From the NCBI RefSeq assembly GCF_900142935.1, contig NZ_FSRS01000001.1, forward strand, positions 2,118,001-2,182,000: a DNA stretch of 64,000 bases, in the 5' to 3' direction. Below the pieces are notes generated by a model that did no database searches, was not told the origin of the DNA, and was given only the letters and a program-made list of their open reading frames with translations. The position numbers and the translations under genes were made by a program. This document shows positions 1 through 7,334 of this stretch, piece by piece (the stretch's first letter is position 1; every line of letters begins with the position of its first letter). The stretch comes from Rhodovulum sp. ES.010 (GTDB lineage: Bacteria > Pseudomonadota > Alphaproteobacteria > Rhodobacterales > Rhodobacteraceae).

Positions 1-501
1 CGGCCCCGGCTCGGGCCCGTCCAGCGTGAGCCCGAGGAAGGGCTTGAGCTGGCTCACGAGGATGATGATCCCGATCCCGGCGGTGAAGCCGACCGTGACG
101 GGATAGGGAATGAACTTCACGAATCCGCCCAGCCGCAGCGCCCCGGCGGCCGCGAGGAACAGCCCCGAAAGGAAGGTCGCCAGCATCAACCCGTCGAGCC
201 CGTGGCGCTGGACCGTGGCGGCCACCAGCACGATGAACGCCCCGGCCGGGCCGCCGATCTGGAACCGGCTGCCGCCGAGCAGCGAGACGAGAAAACCGCC
301 GACGATCGCGGTGACCAGCCCCCGGTCGGGCGGCACCCCCGAGGCGATGGCGATGGCCAGCGACAGCGGCAGCGCGACGACCGCGACGGTCAGCCCGGCG
401 ACGAGATCTGCCTTGAATTTGCGCGGGCCGTAGCCCTCCGAGAGGACGGACAGGATCTTGGGCGTGAACTGCAGGTGCAGCGGCACGGGCTTGTGCATCA
501 T
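1..501 (-). CDS. SulP family inorganic anion transporter, N-terminal part (runs off the window)
   Basis: The first 167 codons of a membrane transporter are read on the minus strand; the rest lies left of the window. The N-terminus carries a short cytosolic stretch, then hydrophobic helices with the SulP signature region (PRKFKADLVAGLTVAVVALP, then an ASGVPPDRGLVTAIVGG segment and GGPAGAFIVLVAATV). SulP proteins move sulfate, bicarbonate or other anions by proton or sodium symport. The substrate cannot be read because the C-terminal STAS domain is missing here. Two consecutive ATG codons (496-501) are possible starts; the outer one is used. Confidence 0.85.
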   Translation of the reverse strand, partial: MMHKPVPLHLQFTPKILSVLSEGYGPRKFKADLVAGLTVAVVALPLSLAIAIASGVPPDRGLVTAIVGGFLVSLLGGSRFQIGGPAGAFIVLVAATVQRHGLDGLMLATFLSGLFLAAAGALRLGGFVKFIPYPVTVGFTAGIGIIILVSQLKPFLGLTLDGPEPGP

Positions 502-651
502 GTGCCTCGGAGGTTGAGGACGGAGGGACTCTGGGAGTGCCCCGCGCATACACGCAAGCGCACGCCATGTCCCTGCCGCATCCTGTCACCCCCGCCACGG
601 GCGCGGACACGGAGCGCGCGCCCGGCCTCCCGGGCCGGACGGTTGCCGGTG

Positions 652-969
652 TCAGCCCCGCTCCTTGCCCACGTTCTCGGCGAAGGCGGTCTCGAAGGCG
701 GCCTTCTGCTCGGGACTCGCCTCGGTCTGGTGCGCGGCCTTCCAGTCGTCATAGGGCATGCCGTAGAACGCCTCGCGCGCCTCTTCCTTGGACATCTCGA
801 TGCCGCGCTCGCCGGCGGCCTCCTGCATCCAGCGGCTCAGGCAGTTCCGACAGAACCCAGCGAGGTTCATCATGTCGATGTTCTGAACCTCCGGGCGGTC
901 CTGCATCAGGTGCTGGCGCAACCTGCGGAACGCGGCGGCCTCGATCTCGGTGCGGGTCGCGTCGTCCAT
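652..969 (-). CDS. DUF1244 family small protein
   Basis: A 105-residue soluble protein matching the DUF1244 family of alphaproteobacteria. It has a conserved NLAGFCRNCLSRW core around residues 35-47, with cysteines at 40 and 43, and a YGMPYDDWKA segment near residue 70. No biochemical function is established for the family. It lies 15 bases downstream of the N-formylglutamate amidohydrolase gene on the same strand, with a strong GGAGGAGA ribosome binding site between them, so the two are probably co-transcribed. The cysteine pair hints at metal or redox chemistry, which is inference only. Confidence 0.85.
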   Translation of the reverse strand: MDDATRTEIEAAAFRRLRQHLMQDRPEVQNIDMMNLAGFCRNCLSRWMQEAAGERGIEMSKEEAREAFYGMPYDDWKAAHQTEASPEQKAAFETAFAENVGKERG

Positions 970-984
970 CTCGTCTCCTCCCTG

Positions 985-1749
985 TCAGAGCCCGGTTTCG
1001 GCCAGCACCTCCCGAAGGATCGGCGCCAGCCGGTCGGCCCAGGCGATCTGGTCCTCTTCGCTCGCGATCACGTCGTTACGTAGCTCGATCAGCACGTTCG
1101 GCAGCCCGTTGGCGATGGCGTGACGGTCCACCGCGTCGCCGGGCAGGTGGCCGCCATAGGGCTCGTTCTCGCCCACGCACAGGTCGGGCTCGCGCCGCAG
1201 ACGCGCCAGCAGCGGGCGGGCGAAACGGTCGTCGGCGCCGTGCAGCACGCCGATCTGCCAGGGGCGGTCGCCGCGCCCGTTGAGCCGCGGCGTGAAGCTG
1301 TGGATCGACACGAAGACGGTATCGGCACGCCGTTTGGCCAACCGGTCAAGCTCGGCGTCGTAGGGCCGCCAGAAGGCGTCGAGCCGCCGCTCGATCTCGG
1401 CGGCGCCCACGGCGCGATTGGCCGGGATCACGCTGCCGTCGTAGAGCCGCATCACCAGCGTCGGGTCGTCCTCGCCCCGGTTCGGGTCGATCACCAGCCG
1501 CGAGAAGCGGGTCATGGTCAGCGGCGCGTCCAGCCGTTCGGCCAGCCGCCGCGCCACGCCGGCCGCGCCCGGGTCCCAGGCGATGTGCCGCGCCATGTCC
1601 TCGGCCGGCAGGCCGAGATCGCCGCCGTTCACCGACGCCGGAACGATGTTGGTGGCATGGTCGCAGGTGACGAGCCAGCGCGAGCCACGCCCCGCCTCGA
1701 TCGTCTCGAACGGCCGATAGGTTATGTCTGTGTCATCTTTCACGGTCAC
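985..1749 (-). CDS. N-formylglutamate amidohydrolase family protein
   Basis: A 254-residue enzyme of the N-formylglutamate amidohydrolase (FGase) family, which hydrolyses N-formyl-L-glutamate to formate and glutamate in histidine breakdown. Visible family motifs are VTCDHATN near residue 28, a VSIHSFTP block in the middle and a PNVLIELRND block near the C-terminus. No hut genes are present here, so it may act on another formylated or acylated amino acid, as often proposed for stand-alone homologues. It is the first gene of a two-gene unit with the DUF1244 protein and is divergent from pyruvate kinase. Confidence 0.85.
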   Translation of the reverse strand: MTVKDDTDITYRPFETIEAGRGSRWLVTCDHATNIVPASVNGGDLGLPAEDMARHIAWDPGAAGVARRLAERLDAPLTMTRFSRLVIDPNRGEDDPTLVMRLYDGSVIPANRAVGAAEIERRLDAFWRPYDAELDRLAKRRADTVFVSIHSFTPRLNGRGDRPWQIGVLHGADDRFARPLLARLRREPDLCVGENEPYGGHLPGDAVDRHAIANGLPNVLIELRNDVIASEEDQIAWADRLAPILREVLAETGL

Positions 1750-1867
1750 ATCCCTATAGGGCAGACGCGCGCCTAGCGCCAGTTGTCATCCCGCCGGGTT
1801 TCGTCCTAGAGAGAAGGCGGCCGGAGCCGCCGGGGGCAATCCGCGCCTGAACAACAGATGGGGCAGG

Positions 1868-3313
1868 ATGAGACGCCTTCGCAACCTCAAGATCGTGGCC
1901 ACGCTGGGGCCGTCCTCGAACGACTACGAAATGATCCGCGACCTGTTCGAGGCCGGCGCGGACGTGTTCCGCCTCAACATGAGCCACGGCACGCATGAGG
2001 AAATCGCCGCGCGCCACGCGATCATCCGCCAGATCGAGCAGGATACCGGCCGGCCCATCGCGATCCTCGCGGACCTGCAAGGCCCCAAGCTGAGGGTCGG
2101 AACCTTCGCCAACGGCGCGGCCGAGCTCGAGGAAGGACAGGCGTTCCGCCTCGACCTCGACGAGGCGCCGGGCGACGGGCACCGGGTGCAACTGCCGCAC
2201 AAGGAAATCTTCGCCGCGCTCGAACCCGGTGCGACGCTTCTTGTCAATGACGGGAAGATTCGGCTGGAGGTGCGCAACTGCGGGCCGGACTTCGCCGAGT
2301 GCGAGGTGGCGGTCGGCGGCACGATCTCGAACCGCAAGGGCGTGAACGTCCCCGACGTCGTTCTGCCCGTCGCGGCGTTGTCCGACAAGGACCGGCGCGA
2401 CCTGGATTTCGTGCTGGATCTCGGCATCGACTGGCTGGCGCTGAGTTTCGTGCAGCGCCCCGAGGACGTGACCGAGGCCCGGTCCCTGGTGGGCGACCGG
2501 GCGGCGCTGCTGTCGAAGATCGAAAAGCCCGCGGCGGTGCATTGCTTCGACGAAATCCTCGCGGTGTCGGACGGAATCATGGTGGCCCGCGGCGACCTGG
2601 GCGTGGAAATCCCCGTCCAGAACGTCCCCCCGATCCAGAAACGCCTGGTGCGTGCCTGCCGCGCCGCGGCCAAGCCGGTGATCGTCGCCACCCAGATGCT
2701 GGAAAGCATGATCGAGAGCCCGATGCCCACCCGCGCCGAAGTCTCGGACGTGGCCAACGCGATCTACGAGGGCGCCGACGCGGTGATGCTGTCGGCCGAA
2801 TCCGCGGCCGGGCAATACCCGATCGAGGCGGTCTCGACAATGGACAACGTCGCGATCGAGGTCGAGAACGACCCGGTCTATCGCGAGATCATCGAGGCGA
2901 GCCGGCAGGCCCGGCGCACCACGGTGGCCGACGGCGTGGTCTCGGCCGCGCGCGAGATCGCCGAGACGACCGACATCAAGGCGATCTGCTGCTTCACCGA
3001 ATCCGGGACCACCGCGCTCAAGACCGCGCGCGAACGCCCGCGCGTGCCGATCATCGCCCTGACCCCCACCGCCGCGACCGCGCGGCGGCTGTGCCTGTCC
3101 TGGGGCATCAACTGTTATTTCAACGACAAGGTCGAACGGTTCAAGATGGCGGTGGTCAGCGCCGCCCGCGCCACGCGCGAGGGCGGCTATGGCGACGGCG
3201 AGGACCAGATCATCGTCGTCGCGGGCCTGCCGTTCAACATGCCCGGCTCCACCAACATCCTGCGCGTCGCCCCCTGCGAAGAGAGACTGATTTTTAACGT
3301 CGAGCCCGAATAA
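1868..3313 (+). CDS. pyk: Pyruvate kinase
   Basis: A 481-residue pyruvate kinase, converting phosphoenolpyruvate and ADP to pyruvate and ATP at the end of glycolysis. The N-terminal substrate region FRLNMSHGTHEE lies at residues 35-46. The catalytic-lysine segment LSKIEKPAAV is near residue 215 and the metal-binding MVARGDLGVEIP block near 237. The C-terminal allosteric domain runs from about 345 to the end. Length is normal for a bacterial enzyme. It begins 118 bases from the divergent amidohydrolase gene and is followed after 32 bases by a small membrane protein gene on the same strand. Confidence 0.97.
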   Translation: MRRLRNLKIVATLGPSSNDYEMIRDLFEAGADVFRLNMSHGTHEEIAARHAIIRQIEQDTGRPIAILADLQGPKLRVGTFANGAAELEEGQAFRLDLDEAPGDGHRVQLPHKEIFAALEPGATLLVNDGKIRLEVRNCGPDFAECEVAVGGTISNRKGVNVPDVVLPVAALSDKDRRDLDFVLDLGIDWLALSFVQRPEDVTEARSLVGDRAALLSKIEKPAAVHCFDEILAVSDGIMVARGDLGVEIPVQNVPPIQKRLVRACRAAAKPVIVATQMLESMIESPMPTRAEVSDVANAIYEGADAVMLSAESAAGQYPIEAVSTMDNVAIEVENDPVYREIIEASRQARRTTVADGVVSAAREIAETTDIKAICCFTESGTTALKTARERPRVPIIALTPTAATARRLCLSWGINCYFNDKVERFKMAVVSAARATREGGYGDGEDQIIVVAGLPFNMPGSTNILRVAPCEERLIFNVEPE

Positions 3314-3345
3314 TCGATTCGTCGTCAACCGTTCGGGAGTCGGAC

Positions 3346-3570
3346 ATGCAGGCCGATCTCTTCCTGGTCATCGGCTGTGTCGTGGGCATTCTGGCCGTGC
3401 CCGCGCTGCTTTCGGCCTTTACCCATGGCCATGCCCCGCGCGCCGCGGCGATCATGGTGCTGATCTCCGGCGGGCTGATCGCGCTTGCCGTCCACCAGAA
3501 CCCGCAAGGCTACCGGGTGGAGGACGTGCCGCGCGTCTTTGCCGGCGTCGTGAACCGCTATCTCCCCTAG
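3346..3570 (+). CDS. Small two-helix membrane protein, unknown function
   Basis: A 74-residue protein with two hydrophobic segments (about residues 4-25 and 33-48), separated by a short basic loop containing HGHAPRAAA, and a short C-terminal tail. No catalytic motif is visible. It sits 32 bases downstream of pyruvate kinase on the same strand and is likely part of that transcript. The clean reading frame, membrane topology and codon use like its neighbours support a real gene. Function unknown. Confidence 0.7.
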   Translation: MQADLFLVIGCVVGILAVPALLSAFTHGHAPRAAAIMVLISGGLIALAVHQNPQGYRVEDVPRVFAGVVNRYLP

Positions 3571-3609
3571 GGCCGGCCGGGGCGCCCGCGGGCACCGGCG
3601 GATTCCCCC

Positions 3610-3637
3610 TTGCCAGCCCTCCCCGTCCCCCTTATAC
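3610..3637 (+). promoter_or_regulatory. Sigma-70-type promoter for rpmI-rplT
   Basis: TTGCCA at 3610-3615 and TTATAC at 3632-3637 are separated by 16 bases, close to the housekeeping consensus. This is the only AT-rich hexamer pair in the 142-base gap before rpmI. It predicts a leader of roughly 70 bases. Confidence 0.6.
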
Positions 3638-3712
3638 GAGCGCCTTCTACCCGCGCGGCCGGCCCGTGAGGCATGCCGAGCCGTGCGTCAACCGCCCGAG
3701 AAGGAGACGGAA

Positions 3713-3913
3713 ATGCCCAAGATGAAGACCAAGTCGAGCGCCAAGAAGCGCTTCAAGGTGACGGCCACCGGCAAGGTGCTGGCCGGCCAGGCCGGCAAGC
3801 GGCACGGCATGATCAAGCGGACCAACAAGTTCATCCGCGACGCCCGGGGCATGTCGACGCTGTCGGACCCGGACCAGAAACTCGCCAAGCGCTACATGCC
3901 CTACGACCGCTGA
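3713..3913 (+). CDS. rpmI: 50S ribosomal protein L35
   Basis: A 66-residue, strongly basic protein beginning [20 protein letters not shown], the hallmark L35 N-terminus, and ending KRYMPYDR. It is a component of the large ribosomal subunit. The start at 3713 follows an AAGGAGACGG ribosome binding site. rplT follows after 13 bases. infC, often the first gene of this operon, is not upstream here; a dedicated promoter at 3610-3637 precedes the gene instead. Confidence 0.98.
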   Translation: MPKMKTKSSAKKRFKVTATGKVLAGQAGKRHGMIKRTNKFIRDARGMSTLSDPDQKLAKRYMPYDR

Positions 3914-3926
3914 GGAGGCCTGACCC

Positions 3927-4289
3927 ATGTCCCGAGTGAAAGGTGGCACCACCACCCATGCCCGCCACAAGAAGGTGATCAAGGCCGCCAAGGGCTATTA
4001 CGGTCGGCGCAAGAACGCCTTCAAGACCGCGACCCAGGCCGTCGACAAGGCCAACCAGTACGCGACCCGCGACCGCAAGCAGCGCAAGCGCAATTTCCGC
4101 GCGCTGTGGATCCAGCGGATCAACGCCGCCGTGCGCAGCCATGACGAGGCGCTGACCTATTCGCGCTTCATCAACGGGCTGAACAGCGCCGGGATCGAGG
4201 TGGACCGCAAGGTGCTGGCCGATCTCGCCGTGAACGAGCCCGAGGCATTCGGCGCGATCGTCGAGAAGGCCAAGGCCGCGCTGGCCTGA
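3927..4289 (+). CDS. rplT: 50S ribosomal protein L20
   Basis: A 120-residue L20 protein of normal length. The basic N-terminal helix ([20 protein letters not shown], then the KGYYGRRKN segment) binds 23S rRNA, and the globular C-terminal part carries [11 protein letters not shown] and SYSRF-like (TYSRFINGL) blocks. L20 is needed early in large-subunit assembly and represses its own operon in several bacteria. Expressed with rpmI from the upstream promoter and closed by the terminator at 4310-4340. Confidence 0.98.
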   Translation: MSRVKGGTTTHARHKKVIKAAKGYYGRRKNAFKTATQAVDKANQYATRDRKQRKRNFRALWIQRINAAVRSHDEALTYSRFINGLNSAGIEVDRKVLADLAVNEPEAFGAIVEKAKAALA

Positions 4290-4309
4290 GCCTCGCGCAT
4301 CGCCATTCA

Positions 4310-4340
4310 GGCCCCGTCCGGTCGCCCGGGCGGGGCCTTT
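4310..4340 (+). terminator. Rho-independent terminator after rplT
   Basis: Two 12-base arms (4310-4321 and 4326-4337) pair throughout, with a single G-T wobble and a 4-base loop TCGC, and are followed by TTT. It lies 20 bases past the rplT stop, between convergent genes. Confidence 0.8.
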
Positions 4341-4350
4341 GCGTGACCGG

Positions 4351-4971
4351 TCAGGGCGCGCGCGACGCCGCTATGCCGTTGGCGGCACGCGCCAGCCGGG
4401 CCTCGCCGCTCTCGTCACCGAAGCACATGTCGAAATCGGCGCACGCGCTGCAGGACGGCGCGGCGCAGAGGACAAAGCCCTCCGACTCGCAGATCAGGCG
4501 GTAGAAGAACCGCTTCCACTTCATGTTGCCGGTGTTCCTGCGCGCCAGCGGCGCGAAATGACGCTCGAGCAGGGTGCACAATTCGCCCCGGTCGCGCAGG
4601 CCGAGATCCTGCCACAGGTGGTCGGGTTCCATCGCGCGGCGGGCGATCATCGCGGCCAGGGGACGTTCCAGCGCGCGGGCGCCGGTGGCGTGCGCCAGCA
4701 GAAGGTCGCGGACCGAACTCTGCTCGATCTCCGGCGCGGGCGGGTCCGCCTCGGCCAGCGCCGCCAGCCCCGCGCGGCAGGCCGGGAACAGCTCCCCCCC
4801 CAGCGTCAGCAGCGCGGCCCGGTCCAGCCCCGCCTGGGCGGGCACCGTGCCGCCCCGCCCGCTCTCGGCAATGGCGAGCGCGAGGATCGAGGCAACGACG
4901 TGCAGGTCGAACGGGTCGGCCCGCGGCGCCGCGCCGCCGATCAACCAACGGTAGGCTTCGTTTCCGGTCAT
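4351..4971 (-). CDS. NifQ-like protein
   Basis: A 206-residue protein with the diagnostic NifQ cysteine cluster C-x4-C-x2-C-x5-C at residues 169, 174, 177 and 183, preceded by the family block [18 protein letters not shown]. In diazotrophs NifQ carries a molybdenum-iron-sulfur cluster and hands molybdenum to FeMo-cofactor assembly. No other nif gene is visible within 64 kb, so the role here is uncertain: it may serve nitrogenase genes elsewhere or another molybdenum or iron-sulfur function. Start at 4971 gives [10 protein letters not shown]. It is convergent with rplT and divergent from pheS. Confidence 0.8.
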   Translation of the reverse strand: MTGNEAYRWLIGGAAPRADPFDLHVVASILALAIAESGRGGTVPAQAGLDRAALLTLGGELFPACRAGLAALAEADPPAPEIEQSSVRDLLLAHATGARALERPLAAMIARRAMEPDHLWQDLGLRDRGELCTLLERHFAPLARRNTGNMKWKRFFYRLICESEGFVLCAAPSCSACADFDMCFGDESGEARLARAANGIAASRAP

Positions 4972-5254
4972 CGCGGCTCCTGTCGTGCAAGGGGCGGAGG
5001 CGCCCGCGCCACCCGGCAGGGGCCGGCCCGCGCCCCGCGTCCGCCGCTTGCACGTCCATCCTCGCCGCCGGGCGCCCACGGTCAACGCTGCCGCCCCCTG
5101 TGCCGCGCGCGCCGCGCCCCGGCGCCCGGTTTTTCGGCAGCCCGCCGCCCGCCTGCTGACGGGACCGGCAGCGCATGGCCCGCCCGCGCGCACATTTGCA
5201 ATCCCCCGCCCCTGTGCTATCGACGCCGCCGAACGCCAGCGAAGGGGCCCCGGG

Positions 5255-6328
5255 ATGGACGATCTGAGGCAGAAATATCTCGATGCGATTGCGGGGGCCG
5301 GCGACGAGGCCGCGCTGGAAGAGTTGCGCCTGCAGGCCGTCGGCAAGAAGGGCGAGATCAGCCTGAAAATGCGCGAACTGGGCAAGATGACGCCCGATGA
5401 ACGCCAGATCATGGGCCCGAAGCTGAACGCGCTCAAGGACGAGATCAACGCGGCGCTGGCCGCCCGCAAGGCCGCGCTGGCCGATGCCGCGCTGGAGGAA
5501 CGCCTGCGGGGCGAATGGCTGGACGTCACCCTGCCCGGCCGGCCCCGGCCGCGGGGCACCGTGCATCCCGTAAGCCAAGTGACCGAAGAGATCACCGCGA
5601 TCTTCGCCGATATGGGCTTTGCCGTGGCCGAGGGGCCGCAGATCGAAAGCGACTGGTTCAACTTCGACGCGCTGAACATCCCGCCCGAACACCCCGCAAG
5701 GCAAGAGCATGACACGTTCTTCATGGCGCGGACCGAGGGCGACGACCGCCCGCCGCATGTGCTGCGCACCCACACCTCGCCGGTGCAGATCCGCGCGATG
5801 CAGGCGCAGGGCGCGCCGATCCGGGTAATCGCGCCGGGCCGGGTCTATCGCTGCGACTACGACCAGACCCACACGCCGATGTTCCACCAGGTCGAGGGGC
5901 TGGCGATCGACCGCGACATTTCCATGGCCAACCTGAAATGGGTGCTGGAGGAGTTCTGCCGCGCCTTCTTCGAGGTGGAGGGGGTGGAACTGCGCTTCCG
6001 CGCCTCGCATTTCCCGTTCACGGAACCCTCGGCCGAGGTCGACATCCGCTGTTCCTGGGAGGGCGGCGCGCTGAAGATCGGCGAGGGCGACGACTGGATG
6101 GAAATCCTCGGCTCCGGCATGGTGCATCCCAAGGTGTTGCGGGCCGGGGGCATCGACCCCGACGAATGGCAGGGCTTTGCCTTCGGCATGGGCATCGACC
6201 GGCTGGCGATGCTGAAATACGGGATCCCGGACTTGCGGGCGTTTTTTGACTCCGACCTGCGGTGGCTCAGGCATTACGGGTTCAGCGCGCTTGATAGGCC
6301 GACCCTGCATGGGGGGTTGAGTGGGTAA
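5255..6328 (+). CDS. pheS: Phenylalanyl-tRNA synthetase alpha subunit
   Basis: A 357-residue class II aminoacyl-tRNA synthetase subunit. An N-terminal coiled-coil arm (about residues 1-85) contacts tRNA. The catalytic core has motif 2 ([20 protein letters not shown]) and motif 3 ([15 protein letters not shown]). Together with PheT it forms the alpha2-beta2 enzyme that charges tRNA-Phe. pheT is 1 kb downstream, separated by an islet and a YrhK gene rather than directly adjacent as in many bacteria. A weak promoter candidate (TTGCAA at 5196-5201, TATCGA at 5218-5223) precedes it. Confidence 0.97.
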   Translation: MDDLRQKYLDAIAGAGDEAALEELRLQAVGKKGEISLKMRELGKMTPDERQIMGPKLNALKDEINAALAARKAALADAALEERLRGEWLDVTLPGRPRPRGTVHPVSQVTEEITAIFADMGFAVAEGPQIESDWFNFDALNIPPEHPARQEHDTFFMARTEGDDRPPHVLRTHTSPVQIRAMQAQGAPIRVIAPGRVYRCDYDQTHTPMFHQVEGLAIDRDISMANLKWVLEEFCRAFFEVEGVELRFRASHFPFTEPSAEVDIRCSWEGGALKIGEGDDWMEILGSGMVHPKVLRAGGIDPDEWQGFAFGMGIDRLAMLKYGIPDLRAFFDSDLRWLRHYGFSALDRPTLHGGLSG

Positions 6329-6362
6329 CATTGGTGCATTCCGCGCGACAAGTTCGAGCTGT

Positions 6363-6671
6363 CTAGCGGATTTGACTTCGTTTGATGCAAAGCACGGAGC
6401 CTAGAGTTCCGTCGCTGTTCCTTCGGACTATTCGTTGACGCTCACGCATCGACGATTGATACCAGCAGGGCTCGTGAGTTGCGTGCGGGCCCACTGTCTT
6501 CCGCGCGAGGTTTGTTCGATTGACCCAGCCAAAATCCTCGTCCGGTAGATTTTGTCCGATTATCCCCATCTTTCTGAGTTCTTTGATGTCATTTGTGCCC
6601 GGGTCAAAATCCGGACCTTCTTTAACACCAAATATCGAAATCAATCGTTTGACCGAATCTAGCATCCACAT
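6363..6671 (-). CDS. Hypothetical protein in a lower-GC islet
   Basis: A possible 102-residue protein with no family I recognise. Its DNA (about 6330-6720) is visibly richer in A and T than the surrounding sequence, with codons such as AAA, ATT and GAT that neighbours avoid. The predicted product is hydrophilic, rich in Arg and Ile, without a signal peptide or membrane segment. No good ribosome binding site precedes the ATG at 6671. It may be a recently acquired small gene or a remnant of one. Confidence 0.35.
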   Translation of the reverse strand: MWMLDSVKRLISIFGVKEGPDFDPGTNDIKELRKMGIIGQNLPDEDFGWVNRTNLARKTVGPHATHEPCWYQSSMRERQRIVRRNSDGTLGSVLCIKRSQIR

Positions 6672-6724
6672 TGGGCGAGTGTATCACTCGTGAATAGGGA
6701 ACTGGGAGTACTGCTGCATCATTA

Positions 6725-6839
6725 GCCCTGCCCGGCCGACAGGCCGGGCAGGGCCCGTCCGGGGCTCCGCCCGTTCGGCAGCGAAACGCGCCACTGGCGC
6801 GTTTCCGGGTAGCTGCCTCACCCCGCCCCGCAGGGCGGG
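6725..6839. repeat. Three closely spaced perfect hairpins
   Basis: Hairpin 1 (6725-6754) has 13-base perfect arms with loop GACA. Hairpin 2 (6783-6805) has 10-base perfect arms, GAAACGCGCC and GGCGCGTTTC, with loop ACT. Hairpin 3 (6822-6839) has 7-base arms, CCCGCCC and GGGCGGG, with loop CGCA. They fill the gap between the lower-GC islet and the YrhK gene. None has a T tract, so they look more like REP-type palindromes than simple terminators. The rest of 6840-6977 shows only a ribosome binding site. Confidence 0.7.
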
Positions 6840-6977
6840 CGTTGCCCTCCTTTCACATCCGTGCGGTCTGGCCCTCGCCAAACGAGCCGCCCAACCCACG
6901 CTGCACCCCAAGCCGGTCCGAAACATCGCCGCCTCCGTGTCGTTCCCCGGAAGGACCCGTCAGAATGGAGGACTGCG

Positions 6978-7268
6978 ATGAAGATGAAGCTTTTCCAGCA
7001 CGCCAACCGGATGCGTAACGCCGATACGCGCCGGGTCTACGCGGCCTATGAACTCGCCTACACGCTCGCCGATTTCGCCGCCGCCACCTGTTTCATCGTC
7101 GGCTCGGTCCTGTTCTTCTGGGACTGGCTGGAAACCCCGGCGATCTGGTTCTTCGTGCTCGGCTCGGTGATGTTCTTCGTGAAACCCTCGATCCGGCTGG
7201 CGCGCGAGATCCGGCTTTGGCGCATGGGCGAGGTCGACCGGCTGGCCCGGCGCGCCGAGGGGGACTAG
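6978..7268 (+). CDS. YrhK family membrane protein
   Basis: A 96-residue protein with the YrhK domain: two hydrophobic helices (about residues 33-52 and 57-71) joined by a short turn around WDWLETPAIWF, with a KPSIRLAREIRLWR motif after the second helix. The molecular function of YrhK proteins is not established. The start at 6978 (MKMKLFQHAN) is chosen because GGAGGAC lies five bases upstream; longer readings upstream are not supported. It lies 66 bases ahead of pheT on the same strand. Confidence 0.8.
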   Translation: MKMKLFQHANRMRNADTRRVYAAYELAYTLADFAAATCFIVGSVLFFWDWLETPAIWFFVLGSVMFFVKPSIRLAREIRLWRMGEVDRLARRAEGD

Positions 7269-7334
7269 CGCCCCCTTTCCCCCCGCCCCCCTTTGGGCTA
7301 GAGACGGCGCGACCAAAGACAGGCGGCACAAGCG

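Noticed and set aside
1754..3328. A 524-codon open frame on the minus strand across pyruvate kinase
   Set aside because: Antisense shadow of pyk; Asp/Gly/Arg/His-rich composition typical of reverse frames in GC-rich genes, no family resemblance.
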